DNA of 46,028 nucleotides from CAYNFT01 sp964396535. GTDB taxonomy: Bacteria; Chloroflexota; Dehalococcoidia; Dehalococcoidales; UBA2162. Of the stretch, positions 1 to 8,915 are shown piece by piece. The DNA lies in contig CAYNFT010000004.1 in the NCBI GenBank assembly GCA_964396535.1, forward strand, positions 1 through 46,028, given 5' to 3'. A program made the translations under genes and the position numbers. Below the pieces are notes generated by a model. It had not been told where the DNA came from. It did not search any database and worked only from the letters and a program-made list of their open reading frames with translations. Numbering within the stretch: the first letter of the stretch is position 1; every line of letters begins with the position of its first letter.

Positions 1-537
1 GCGTTCATGAGCACCCTCCATCAGGGACTCTCTTTGCCCGGCAGCAGGGGACTCCAGTATATATATCGGAACGTCCAGGTAGCGTCCCAAGGCTTGAAAG
101 AATTTGAACCTTGCATCACACACTGCCCCCGAACCTACCAGTAATGTTGGTTTGGCCATTCCTCCTTGAGGTGCCTCCGGCGGTATTTGCCCATCCAAAT
201 CTGCCATCCTGGCAGCGTAGCCGAGGCTAGTGCGGCAGTAGCCACACATATGGCTAGGAAAGCCATCAGCCTCAGCACGCTCCAAAAAAGGTCCGAAAGC
301 CCTATAAGATGCGCACATAGCGCCGTAGTTTTCCGGGAAGACGGCTTCTACACCCATGGCAGTAAGGATAGGTGTAGGGATGGTAAGCATACACCAAGCG
401 ACGGGTTTTCCTTCCCCTTTAGCTTCTCGCCCCCCCTTGTACATCTCATCTACATAAGCTCTTAGCGCATACATTGTTTTTAGCCTGTTTAATGGTCTTT
501 CTGGGCTTGGTCCTTTGATAGTTTTTTCCGTTGTCAC
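1..537 (-). CDS. 2-hydroxyacyl-CoA dehydratase subunit (HgdB/FldB-like), partial
   Basis: The first 179 codons of a 2-hydroxyglutaryl-CoA dehydratase D-component family protein; the rest lies off the left edge. Family members bind a 4Fe-4S cluster and dehydrate 2-hydroxyacyl-CoA or, in benzoyl-CoA reductase relatives, reduce aromatic acyl-CoA after activation by an ATP-driven partner. Visible family motifs on the reverse strand are AWCMLTIPTPIL, MGVEAVFPENYGAMC, CGYCR and VGSGAVCDARFKFFQALG; the cysteines in these are the usual cluster ligands. The start is GTG at 537, chosen because AGGAGG lies 8 bases upstream and no ATG fits. It lies downstream of a CoA-transferase on the same strand, which fits acyl-CoA catabolism. 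The substrate cannot be told from this fragment. Confidence 0.85.
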   Translation of the reverse strand, partial: MTTEKTIKGPSPERPLNRLKTMYALRAYVDEMYKGGREAKGEGKPVAWCMLTIPTPILTAMGVEAVFPENYGAMCASYRAFGPFLERAEADGFPSHMCGYCRTSLGYAARMADLDGQIPPEAPQGGMAKPTLLVGSGAVCDARFKFFQALGRYLDVPIYILESPAAGQRESLMEGAHER

Positions 538-592
538 TGCCAAAATCCTCCTAATGAAATAGTTGTAACCCTATGACGTCATCACAATTATA

Positions 593-682
593 TCAAGCAA
601 TTTCCTCTTCTTCAAGATTAGCAATTTCTTCCCAGCTATAGCCACCAATTTCAGACTGAGGCTTTTCCTGCCTTCGGCAATC
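593..682 (-). pseudogene. C-terminal remnant of a second CaiB-type CoA-transferase
   Basis: The reverse strand reads GGYSWEEIANLEEEEIA and a stop. This matches the last residues of the intact CoA-transferase just upstream (LGYSWDDISQLKEQGAIL). Only about 20 codons resemble the family, a stop precedes them in frame, and no start is present. I read it as the tail of a former paralogous CoA-transferase left between the intact copy and the dehydratase gene. The two tails differ at many bases, so it is not a recent local duplication. Confidence 0.55.
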
Positions 683-715
683 TAGCTTTTAGTATTATTA
701 CAACTACATTACACT

Positions 716-1918
716 TTACAGGATTGCCCCTTGCTCTTTTAGCTGGGAAATATCATCCCAGCTATAGCCCAGGTCTAAGAGGATTTCCTCATTGTGCTGG
801 CCTATCTCAGGGGCGGTGGTTTTCACTGCAGCAGGGTTTTGGCGGAACTTAACCGGGGGAGTTGCTAATTTTATCTTTCCTGCCTCAGGATGCTCTACTT
901 CAGCAAAGATGTTGTTAGCCAGGGCTTGAGGGTCAGTGGTAACCTCAACAGGGGTTTGAGTGCGTCCATAGAGAATATTATATTCTTTAAAACACTTCTC
1001 CCACTCCTCCATAGTCTTAGAGGCGGCAACTTCATCTATGATGCGAATCAATTCTTCACAATGTTCTCTCCGCGTCTCCATCTCCTTGAACCGAGGGTCA
1101 TTCTCCAGCTCTGGCCTCCCTATAGCTCGACATAAATCAGGCCAAAAAGGGCCGGCCTGGAGCATTCCCAGCCAAAACCACCGATTGTCCTTGGTGCGGT
1201 AGCTATTCCATAATGGATTCCCCGCCTTGGTACGGTCGTTCGGGATGGGCTCTCGACCAAATAGGGCGCTCTGGGTATCTGCAGCGATGGTCCAAGTACC
1301 GGTATGAAACAGAGAGACTTCCAGCTCCTGTCCTTCACCCGTTTTTTCTCTGTGTAGCAGGGCAGCCAGGATACCAGCGATAAGGTAGGCTGCGGCCGCG
1401 GTATCTATCATACCTGGGCGCTGCGCAGGTGGGGGACTTCCCGGTTCATCTATCAAATACATTATCCCGGCGCGAGCCCACGCTGCCGCAAAATCAAAGC
1501 CTCGCTCATCCTTGTCCGGTCCTACTGAACCATAACCGTTGATAACGGCGTGAATAAGCCTGGGATTAACCTTGCTGAGGCTAGCATAATCCACTTTAAG
1601 CTTCCTGATCGAACCTGGTTCATAGTTGGATAGGAAAACATCAGCTTTCTGAATAAGCTTGTAGAAGACCTCCCTGCCCGGCTCCTTTTTCAGGTCTAAT
1701 GCCAGTGCCTTCTTGTTCCTATTAAACACCTGGATTATCGAGTTAAGTGCGCCAGTAGCCACCCCTTTGACTCTTGTTGTCCCTCGGAACATCTCCCCTG
1801 TAAGGGGCTCTATCTTGATTACCTCAGCCCCCCAATCGGCTAACATGGCACTAGCCGCCGGGCCAGCTACAACTAACCCCATCTCAAGTACCTTTATACC
1901 TTCGAGTATACCTGCCAT
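716..1918 (-). CDS. CaiB/BaiF family (class III) CoA-transferase
   Basis: A full-length 400-residue class III CoA-transferase, which moves CoA between carboxylic acids through an enzyme-bound aspartyl-CoA. The N-terminus has the family start GIKVLEMGLVVAGPAASAMLADWGAEVIKIE. The expected catalytic aspartate is Asp172 in GMIDTAAAAYLIAGILAAL, and the conserved GEGQ turn follows. A strong ribosome site (AAGGAGA) precedes the ATG. It sits between a substrate-binding protein gene upstream and a 2-hydroxyacyl-CoA dehydratase gene downstream, all on the minus strand. The likely role is activation of an imported acid before dehydration or reduction; the acid is unknown. Confidence 0.92.
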   Translation of the reverse strand: MAGILEGIKVLEMGLVVAGPAASAMLADWGAEVIKIEPLTGEMFRGTTRVKGVATGALNSIIQVFNRNKKALALDLKKEPGREVFYKLIQKADVFLSNYEPGSIRKLKVDYASLSKVNPRLIHAVINGYGSVGPDKDERGFDFAAAWARAGIMYLIDEPGSPPPAQRPGMIDTAAAAYLIAGILAALLHREKTGEGQELEVSLFHTGTWTIAADTQSALFGREPIPNDRTKAGNPLWNSYRTKDNRWFWLGMLQAGPFWPDLCRAIGRPELENDPRFKEMETRREHCEELIRIIDEVAASKTMEEWEKCFKEYNILYGRTQTPVEVTTDPQALANNIFAEVEHPEAGKIKLATPPVKFRQNPAAVKTTAPEIGQHNEEILLDLGYSWDDISQLKEQGAIL

Positions 1919-2184
1919 TTCATCTCCTTATCATTATTTGCTGTTTACCCTGTCCTTGCCATATAGCAAATATATATCACAAGCGACATTGCCACCGCTC
2001 ATTAACGGAGACTTTAAGCAAGCTTCTTTATGTTAAATCAACTATGCTTTAGTCTTTCTGAATTACCTCCACAATGTCCTCAGTGGCATCCATTTTTATA
2101 TAGTCTCCAGTGTTTTGATTACCTCCAATACATTCTTGTCAAGTTTGCACCATGGCCATTACTGTCTCTACGATGCCAGGCTTC

Positions 2185-4014
2185 TTAGTATCCCATGGAT
2201 TTCTTCATTTCCGTGTCTATCCAGACATAGCGGGCGTGTTTAGTCGGGGTAAAATAACCTATGCTGACTTCACCATGGAAATTTTGCAGCCACGGCCACC
2301 ACATGATATACGTTTGCGGCACTGGCATCCATATTCCCCAGCAGTCCTCCATTACTTCTGGCATTAGGTCCTTTACAGCTTTGACCCAGACAGCATCATT
2401 CTTCCCGAGGTTCAGGTTAATTATATCCCAGACTGCCCTGGTATTCGCTGTTTCATAGAAAGAGACGTCGTCTGCACTATCCTTGCGCATGAGGTGCATC
2501 TGCCAGGGCATTGAATACATCTTCGTCTCTTTGTATATCATCTCTTCATGAGTTCTGCCCCGGTTCACACTACTGAACACACCGCTTTCCAACTGGTTAA
2601 TCTGCATATCAACGCCGACATCAAGCAGGTACTCTCTGATTATGGAAAGGAAATCCGTATCTTGAGCCGAGTTACAAATGATTTTGGTTTTAAAGCCGTC
2701 GGGGTAGCCTGCCTCAGCCAGAAGCTTACTTGCCTTCTCCGGATTATAGCTAGTCATGATTTCCTGTGCACTGCAACTCGAGTCGGGAAGTGTTGGCTCT
2801 GTTGGCAACTCCTCAAGCGGGGTGTAAAAATCCTTGTGAGCCGTAATATCGTAGAAGGGCCAACCTAATAATTGAGCATGACCTTCATAGTAATCGTCCA
2901 TTAGCTCCTGCTTGTTTACCGCCAGGTTGAGCGCCTGCCGGACCCTGAGGTCGTTGAAAGGTAAATCCTTATCCAGCCTTCCGGTTGGTATTTCGTTCAT
3001 GCCGTAGGCAGCTATATATTCTAGCTCTGGGCACTGCTTCATTAATATCTCTGCGTCTTCCCATGTAATACCTTGGTACTGATCTATCTTACCTGTCCGG
3101 AATGCTGCCAGCCGTGAAGAGAGGTCAGATATTATCAGATGCTTGATGCCGTCCAGATAGGGTAGTTGATTCTCCGGGTGAAGCGGGTCATAACCATAGT
3201 AGTTAGGGTTCCTCGTGTATATTAACACACTGGCAGGAACATAATCTGTCAGCATAAATGCTCCGATCGTATTAGCATTTCTCCAGTCTGTCTGGTCTCC
3301 GTATTCCTCTGTTACATCACGGCACCGCATGTAACACCGCTCACCACACTGCAAAAGAAGGTATCCCTGCGCAAATGAAGGAACCTTCAGTTCTACCGTA
3401 TACTTGTCAGTAGCCGTTATTGATATTGGACGAGAATCCAGCGGGGCAAACACGTCTAAATTAGTTCCCTTGGTCGTCCACTCCGAATATAAGCTCCAGG
3501 CTGCATCCTCGGCGGTAAACTCCCTGCCATTTGCCGGATACTTGTTCTCCCAGTGAATCCCTTTACGGATATGATAGATGATGGTTTCATCATCGGGCAA
3601 CTCCCAACTTTCAGCTACTTGACCAGTCTCTAATCCTATAATACCTAGAAACCCGAGTTGCCAGTCAGTTTCGTTAGTGCCCGCCGGTCCTTTTGCCCAA
3701 TCCCCCGTGAGTAGTTCATCATGAGAGATGTTAATGCTCGGGGTCAACAGTGACATCGTAACCAGCGGATCAAAACCCCCCGGATCTGAGCCGAATCCCA
3801 TAAGTATCCCGCCATACTTCGGTACCTCTGGAGGCAGCAGCCCCTCTTCTTCCTCCACCACCTCTTCCTCCACCTCTTCTTCTGTTACTGTTACTTCTTC
3901 CTCCCCTACCTCCACTTCTTCCTCCCCTTCTTCTGCCGGGCCACAGGATGCCATCACCAGCGATAATGCCATCAAGCAACTGACCAGCATCCAGACAATC
4001 TTCTTCATTCTCAT
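2185..4014 (-). CDS. ABC transporter substrate-binding lipoprotein, family 5 (oligopeptide/dipeptide type)
   Basis: A 609-residue extracytoplasmic solute-binding protein of the SBP_bac_5 family, the capture subunit of a dipeptide/oligopeptide/nickel-type ABC importer. A lipoprotein signal is clear: MRMKKI, a hydrophobic stretch, then the lipobox LVMASC with Cys24 to be lipidated. Residues about 28-60 form a strongly acidic Glu/Val linker, probably a tether off the membrane. Fold-typical segments follow, for example ESWELPDDETIIYHIRKGIHW and the later LPFNDLRVRQALNLAVNKQEL. AGGAGGTG precedes the ATG. No permease or ATPase gene is visible in the window. The ligand is unknown; such proteins also bind sugars and small acids. 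Confidence 0.92.
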   Translation of the reverse strand: MRMKKIVWMLVSCLMALSLVMASCGPAEEGEEEVEVGEEEVTVTEEEVEEEVVEEEEGLLPPEVPKYGGILMGFGSDPGGFDPLVTMSLLTPSINISHDELLTGDWAKGPAGTNETDWQLGFLGIIGLETGQVAESWELPDDETIIYHIRKGIHWENKYPANGREFTAEDAAWSLYSEWTTKGTNLDVFAPLDSRPISITATDKYTVELKVPSFAQGYLLLQCGERCYMRCRDVTEEYGDQTDWRNANTIGAFMLTDYVPASVLIYTRNPNYYGYDPLHPENQLPYLDGIKHLIISDLSSRLAAFRTGKIDQYQGITWEDAEILMKQCPELEYIAAYGMNEIPTGRLDKDLPFNDLRVRQALNLAVNKQELMDDYYEGHAQLLGWPFYDITAHKDFYTPLEELPTEPTLPDSSCSAQEIMTSYNPEKASKLLAEAGYPDGFKTKIICNSAQDTDFLSIIREYLLDVGVDMQINQLESGVFSSVNRGRTHEEMIYKETKMYSMPWQMHLMRKDSADDVSFYETANTRAVWDIINLNLGKNDAVWVKAVKDLMPEVMEDCWGIWMPVPQTYIMWWPWLQNFHGEVSIGYFTPTKHARYVWIDTEMKKSMGY

Positions 4015-4664
4015 TTCACCTCCTCACCTAATTTGATAAATTCGTGCCAATCAATCTCCCCTAAACTATCTCATCTATTTAACTTTGGTCCTTTGCCGTT
4101 TCAGGTGTCTACTCTCAAGGGTGCACCTCCTTGGCCGACCCTGCCGCTCAGGCCGACTCCCCCCACGGCTCCGGACACGGCAGGAGTATGGCTGGTATTT
4201 AAGCTGAGATAAGCTGCTTACCCTCAGCACCCTGGTTTCCCCGGGCAAGGCCAGCACTCTTTACTTCGCTATTTTTTTAACTGACTCCTTTTCCGCTGTT
4301 TCCCCCATGATATTTCTGAGGCTTGCTAGCAAGCTGTCTCTATTAAACGCAAAAAGGCATCAACAACCACTATACTACTTAGCGATTTTGATGCCCTCAT
4401 ATGCATCATATTATCTCTCCAGCTTTACTTCATCTACACGCAGGACGAGAACATGTTATTTTTAATACTTACCTCATATGGTTGTCGCACATTATATTCC
4501 TCTCCTACGTGTTTGTCAATAGAACGTACTTGTGACTACCGGACTATTGGCTGCACGAAGGCGCTCTGTGTTTGCATCCAATTATCGTTGCACTTTTCTG
4601 ACATTTGTTACTAGGTCTTACATGCCAGATAGTCGTTGGCTTGCTCCGAAATCTTGGGGGTTGA
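4015..4664. other. Intergenic stretch without recognisable gene
   Basis: About 650 bases between the substrate-binding protein and a transposase remnant. I see no open frame with family features. The part at 4090-4260 is more C/G-rich than its surroundings. There is a perfect 14-base palindrome at 4321-4334 (GCTTGCTAGCAAGC) and a terminator-like inverted repeat at 4351-4395. The promoter of the minus-strand lipoprotein gene should lie here but I cannot place it. Confidence 0.4.
4351..4395 (-). terminator. Possible intrinsic terminator, minus strand
   Basis: GGCATCAA (4356-4363) and TTGATGCC (4388-4395) form an 8-base-pair stem. Read on the minus strand the stem is followed at once by five T. 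The 24-base loop is long for an intrinsic terminator, so support is weak. It lies about 340 bases upstream of the lipoprotein start, so it could end an unrelated minus-strand transcript or act as an attenuator in a long leader. Confidence 0.3.
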
Positions 4665-4838
4665 ATAGCCTGGTTTAAAGCCGAGGTATTGATTGAAGAG
4701 TGGTGGGAAGAGTACAATCTGTTACGAACGCATGATTCACTCAACTACCGACCACCTACTCCTGAGACTGTTATTACGGGAAAACTCCACTTCAAGAAGT
4801 GGCATATAACTATTGGAGGCAGGTCACTTAACTCCTAA
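4665..4838 (+). pseudogene. Transposase (integrase-core, IS3-like) C-terminal remnant
   Basis: The frame reads AEVLIEEWWEEYNLLRTHDS followed by LNYRPPTPETV and ends at a TAA (4836-4838). This is the hallmark C-terminus of DDE integrase-core transposases of the IS3 type (typically ..IExWRxEYNxxRPHSSLGYRPPAPE..). A TGA lies in frame just upstream at 4662 and no catalytic core is present, so only the tail survives. It shows that a mobile element once sat directly before the broken sugar-kinase gene. Confidence 0.7.
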
Positions 4839-4868
4839 ACTGACTATGAGATTCAGGCGACTAGAACG

Positions 4869-6263
4869 ATGAAACTATCCGAAATACTAGAACATCAGCC
4901 CCTGGTTAGAAGTATCCCTGATGCCCGTGTGCAAATCAGGAAAAGCCTTATCGCTTCGGGCAAGCGCCTTGTGGTGATTGATGACGACCCAACCGGTGTG
5001 CAAACTATCCACGGCGTCAGTGTATTTATGAACTGGTCGGTAGACGTTCTCCGCAAAGCCATTGCTTCTGAAGAACCGGTGTTTTTTATATCTACCAATT
5101 CGCGCAGTCTGAGCCCAGTAGAAGCACAGGGTCTTAGCCTTGAGGTAGGGCATAATCTACGGGAGGCAATCCAACTGGAAGGAGTAGAGATTTTACTTGC
5201 TTCCCGCAGCGATAGTACATTACGCGGGCATTTCCCTTATGAGGTAGATGCTTTGACATCCGGGCTCGGACTGGAACTCGACGGCATTATTATTGTCCCT
5301 GCTTTCTTTGAAGCCGGGAGATATACTATTGATGATATCCACTGGGCGGAGCAGAATGGGGAACTGGTTCCAGTACAGCAAACTGAGTATGCCCGTGACC
5401 CGATTTTTGGCTTCAAGAACAGTAACTTGAAGGCGTGGGTGGTGGAGAAAACGAATAATTTGATAAGAGCTTAGGATGTCAAATCGATACCTTTGAAACT
5501 GTTACGTGAGGGTGGTCCAGAAGCAGTGACGGGAGAACTACTTAATGCATCGGATAGAGTGCCTGTTATTGTTAACGCTACCTGCTATGAAGACCTGGAG
5601 GTTCTGTCTCTGGGAATCGTGTCAGCAGAGGAAAAAGGTAAAAAGTTTGCTTATCGTTGCGCTGCTTCTTTCATCAAGGCACGGGGTGGATTTGAAGATA
5701 AACCCCTGCTAACTCACCAAGATTTGGCTACAGGTAGTGGACCAGGGCTGATAGTAGCTGGCTCGTATATAGAGAAGACGTCCCGACAGTTACAGCAGCT
5801 ACTTGATTCGGGGTTGGCCGAGGGCATTGAGCTAGGAGTTCAAGAGCTCCAGCGAGAGCAAAGCAGGCAAAACGAAATCCAATCAGTATCAGAGATGGTG
5901 AACCAGAAGTTGGCTGCTGGGGTAACTACAGTCCTTTACACATCAAGAAAATTACAAGTAGCTTCAAACCAGAATTTCCAAGAGATTGGTAACGTTATAA
6001 TGCAGTCACTTTGCGAGGTGGTAAGACGAATTCAATTTCGGCCTAGCTATTTGGTAGCCAAGGGAGGTGCCACCAGCATTGAACTGGCAAGAGCAGCTCT
6101 CAACGTGAGAAAGGCTTTCGCAATGGGTCAGCTAATAGATGGAGTGCCTGTCTGGCGATTAGGGGTAGAAGCACGATGGTCAGATATTCCCTATGTAGTA
6201 TTTCCAGGTAACGTGGGTGATGATAGCGCACTGCTAAGAGCGATTAAAATCCTCCGGGGATAA
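4869..6263 (+). pseudogene. Four-carbon acid sugar kinase family protein (DUF1537), interrupted by in-frame TAG
   Basis: Two open stretches in the same frame (4869-5474 and 5475-6263) make one complete member of the four-carbon acid sugar kinase family, which phosphorylates C4 acids such as threonate or erythronate. The N-domain carries the signature DDDPTGVQTIHGV and SRSDSTLRGHFP; the C-domain carries LIVAGSYIEKTSRQ and LVAKGGATSIELARAAL with the late PGNVGDDSALL. The only lesion is codon 202, TAG at 5472-5474, in IRA-stop-DVKSIPL; relatives usually have a charged or polar residue there, so a one-base change from AAG, GAG or CAG explains it. No frameshift is needed. It may be a recent pseudogene, a sequencing error, or a read-through gene. 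The transposase remnant 30 bases upstream favours decay. Confidence 0.8.
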
Positions 6264-6433
6264 TAATAAGGAAGAAAACATTGTAGACTATCAGAGGAGA
6301 ATAGGAGAGATGCTGTATAATAGCTTGTTCTGTTACCAATTGTAAGCTTTGTAAGCTTGACAGCCAGCAAGTATGAGCTTAACATAGCCACTACGAAGAA
6401 TATGAGAAATCCCAGTTTGAGCAGTTAATATAA

Positions 6434-7343
6434 ATGCCGCGCATCCAAATTCAAACAACATATGCATTAGCTAACAGAGCCTGGATCGTGATGCTTTGAG
6501 GCACTGTAGGCTTTATAACTGGTGCAGTTATCTTGTTGCACCCCATTGCAAGCGTACTCAGAGAATCCCAAGAATTCATAGCAAGACCAGAGGTCTGTAT
6601 ATGGCTTTTACTAGATTGTACCCAAATGGCATTCTTCTTCATCATTTTCGTACCAGTTCTTAGGTCAGTAATGCAACTTAAGCAATACTTTATGGGTAAC
6701 AGGTTAGAAATTGCAATATCGCTAGTCATTCTACTAATCTTAGTTATGGCCGTTCCTCTCGCATCAAGATATTTCATACCATACATTTATGATTTGGGAG
6801 AACAGCTACCATTTATTCCCGTAAAGCTTAGCATATTCGCGTTTTTCGGTGGTCTGGTCGCATCTTTGGCGGCGATGGGTAGCTGGCTTGTTTATGCTGG
6901 CCTTAGAAGTAGTCATTGGAATGCTGGGGCAAAGAAGGAACGCATTCAACGTTACCTGAGTTTTAGAGAGTATTTACAGCAATTTCTATGGATTGCGGGG
7001 CTAATGCTGGGTTTGACCATATTAGCTGCAGGTGCTTTTAGTAAGGTTCACACTTCAATGGAGCGTGAATACTCTCCATTATTTGTGTTGGCCTACGGTG
7101 CAAGTTTGACTATTATTCTTATCCTCATTTATATTCCCATATATAACTCCCTTGTTGCTGTCGGACGTAAACTCTGTGACTTATTCCTTCCTATGCCATT
7201 ACCAAATTCGAAATCGTGGATGGATGTCTATTCTAAAAGAATTCCTACAAGTGAATATAACAGATGGGAAGAATCTTCAGGCTAGCGTCGCGATTCTCAT
7301 TCCACTCCTTAGCGGTGTTATCTCTACTTTGCTCGGTCAATGA
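6434..7343 (+). pseudogene. Multi-pass membrane protein of unknown function, broken by TGA and a frameshift
   Basis: Reading from ATG 6434 gives 21 codons ending WIVML, then TGA (6497-6499), then GTVGFITGAVILLHPIASVL in the same frame; a one-base change from GGA would restore a membrane helix. The frame then runs through about five more hydrophobic segments to near 7230, where coding passes into another frame at an A-run and ends NITDGKNLQASVAILIPLLSGVISTLLGQ at 7343. Repaired, the protein would have about 300 residues and six to seven membrane helices. I do not recognise the family. Two independent lesions make it a true pseudogene. Confidence 0.6.
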
Positions 7344-7544
7344 TATGAACCATAGCCCATTTAAGGCTTTAATTAGTTGCCCTAAATATGTCACGCTGGC
7401 AATAAAAGTCCAGAGTGTGTGACGATTCGTGTTGCATTATGTAGCCGCCAATACTACAATTGAGACCAAGCTTTTACTGCAGCGGGCAAGTCAGGGTATC
7501 TCAAAACGTTAGAAGACTCTCAAAGCTAAAGCAAGGAGGATACT

Positions 7545-8369
7545 ATGAAGATAATAGCCAATGGGATTTCTATGAACTACGAGCTGGTAGGTAGCGGAAA
7601 GTGCTTAACATTGATTCATGGTGCGGGCGACAATCTAAACGCTTGGTTTAATCAGGTAGCGGATTTCTCGCAACGTTACCGGGTCATGACCTACGACGTC
7701 CGAGGACATGGGCAGACAGAGCTTTCTGAAGAGGAACTCACCACAGAACTATGGGTTGATGACCTCTACGCCCTGCTGAAAGCCCTTAAAATCAGTGAGA
7801 CCTTCCTTCTGGGGCATTCCATGGGCGGAGCGATAGCGCTCCAGTTTACCCTGGCTCACCCTGAGATGGTCAAGGCTCTCATCCTGTCCAATAGTGCTGG
7901 AGTAATGCCCCGTGGAGCAGAGAGCAGAAGCGAGGAGGAGATGCGTCAGATGGCAGCCCAACGCCAAGCCCAGATGGACGCCATCAAGAAAGAAGGCATG
8001 GAAGCTATAATTGAGGATAGATTCAGCCGCATGTTTTCTCCAGGTTTTATGGAAAAGCACCCGCAGACTGCTGAGTGGTACAAGTCGGTCTTGTTGCAGA
8101 ACAGTCCAGAGGGATACCTTCGAGTGATGCAGCGTATGGGTCGTCCCAGCACACCCACCATACCCCCTGACCTGCGCAAAATCACCTGCCCCACCTTGGC
8201 CATCGGGGGGGAGTATGACTTTGCTGGGCCAGCAGCAGCTAAGGCTACTCAAGAGGCTATCCATGGCTCGCAGATTAAGGTATTTCCCACAGGACACGCT
8301 CCAGCTATAGAGGTACCACGAGAGTACAATGAAACCGTGCTGAGATTCCTCGCCAGCGTAACTGATTGA
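7545..8369 (+). CDS. Alpha/beta-fold hydrolase
   Basis: An intact 274-residue alpha/beta hydrolase of the 3-oxoadipate enol-lactonase/haloperoxidase-like group. The oxyanion-hole motif HGAG (residues 25-28), nucleophile elbow GHSMGG (Ser92), acid GGEYDFAGP and the late histidine in TGHAP form a complete catalytic set. A helical lid rich in charged residues lies at about 128-190. AAGGAGG sits 8 bases before the ATG. It is the only intact gene in a decaying stretch and lies directly before a broken serine recombinase, so it may have come in with mobile DNA. The substrate (an ester, lactone or C-C cleavage substrate) is not deducible. Confidence 0.9.
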   Translation: MKIIANGISMNYELVGSGKCLTLIHGAGDNLNAWFNQVADFSQRYRVMTYDVRGHGQTELSEEELTTELWVDDLYALLKALKISETFLLGHSMGGAIALQFTLAHPEMVKALILSNSAGVMPRGAESRSEEEMRQMAAQRQAQMDAIKKEGMEAIIEDRFSRMFSPGFMEKHPQTAEWYKSVLLQNSPEGYLRVMQRMGRPSTPTIPPDLRKITCPTLAIGGEYDFAGPAAAKATQEAIHGSQIKVFPTGHAPAIEVPREYNETVLRFLASVTD

Positions 8370-8390
8370 CCATCTCATCATGAGCTGAAA

Positions 8391-8817
8391 TTGACTAGGT
8401 CACGATTGCTTGATTTGTTGCATAAGCTCGTAAAACAAAGAAAGCTTAGAACGAATGCAGAACTGTCAAAGAGAAACACGAAGAGGCAGTATCTCCTATC
8501 TGGGCTTTTATATTGTTCTCAATGTGGCGGCCGAATGGGTGGACATACCATTCATGCTATCCCTTACTACCGTTGCTATCGAAAAGGCAATCCTGATAGA
8601 GTTCCAAAAGGCAACTTACGCAAAACCAAGAAGCCCGGATTAGAAGCCTGAGAACATTAGTATGAAGTTAGACAGCCTGGATTTTACAGGTAAGCAAGAG
8701 TTGACGAGACTTCTGGTAGAAAGTGTATTCTATGATGGACGAAATGTTGAGATTTTAACCATCATTCCTCCAGTTGAGCAATTGCATCCAATCCACCGAG
8801 GGCGATTAAGGGGGTAA
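8391..8817 (+). pseudogene. Large serine recombinase remnant (zinc-ribbon and C-terminus)
   Basis: The first part (to 8651) reads YLLSGLLYCSQCGGRMGGHT then YYRCYRK, the zinc-ribbon signature of large serine recombinases. A second short frame, 8662-8817, reads KQELTRLLVESVFYDGRNVE then IHRGRLRG, which resembles the final strand-and-tail part of the same proteins. The two are in different frames with a stop between them, and the N-terminal catalytic domain is absent. It is a degraded site-specific recombinase from a phage or integrative element; I could not identify attachment sites. Confidence 0.75.
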
Positions 8818-8847
8818 GGTTAATAAATAATCTAAAGCCAGTTACAC

Positions 8848-8877
8848 TTGACGCTACATTACCGGCACTGATATTAT
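8848..8877 (+). promoter_or_regulatory. Putative sigma-70 promoter of pyrF
   Basis: TTGACG (8848-8853) and TATTAT (8872-8877) are separated by 18 bases. The expected start point is about 30 bases before the pyrF ATG at 8916, which has a GGGAGGG ribosome site. Confidence 0.5.
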
Positions 8878-8915
8878 CAAACTAATCATACAAAACTTTA
8901 TGTCAGGGAGGGTAG

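Noticed and set aside
166..465. Plus-strand 99-codon frame
   Set aside because: It is antisense to the clear 2-hydroxyacyl-CoA dehydratase reading on the minus strand and has no family features.
574..581. TGACGTCA palindrome upstream of the dehydratase
   Set aside because: An 8-base palindrome alone is expected by chance in a window of this size; no second copy was found near the other genes of the cluster.
3770..3979. Arg/Gly-rich minus-strand frame
   Set aside because: It is the alternate frame of the Glu-rich linker of the substrate-binding lipoprotein; the composition is forced by the codons.
6497..6499. Selenocysteine or other recoding at TGA
   Set aside because: The position most likely held Gly, no downstream hairpin of SECIS type is evident, and the gene carries a second lesion.
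7420..7530. Possible N-terminus of a serine recombinase (IRVALCSRQYYN)
   Set aside because: Only a short match to the usual start of such recombinases, then a stop and no catalytic-site context; too weak, though it would fit the downstream remnant.
7749..8381. 210-codon minus-strand frame
   Set aside because: Antisense to the alpha/beta hydrolase, which has a complete catalytic triad and ribosome site.
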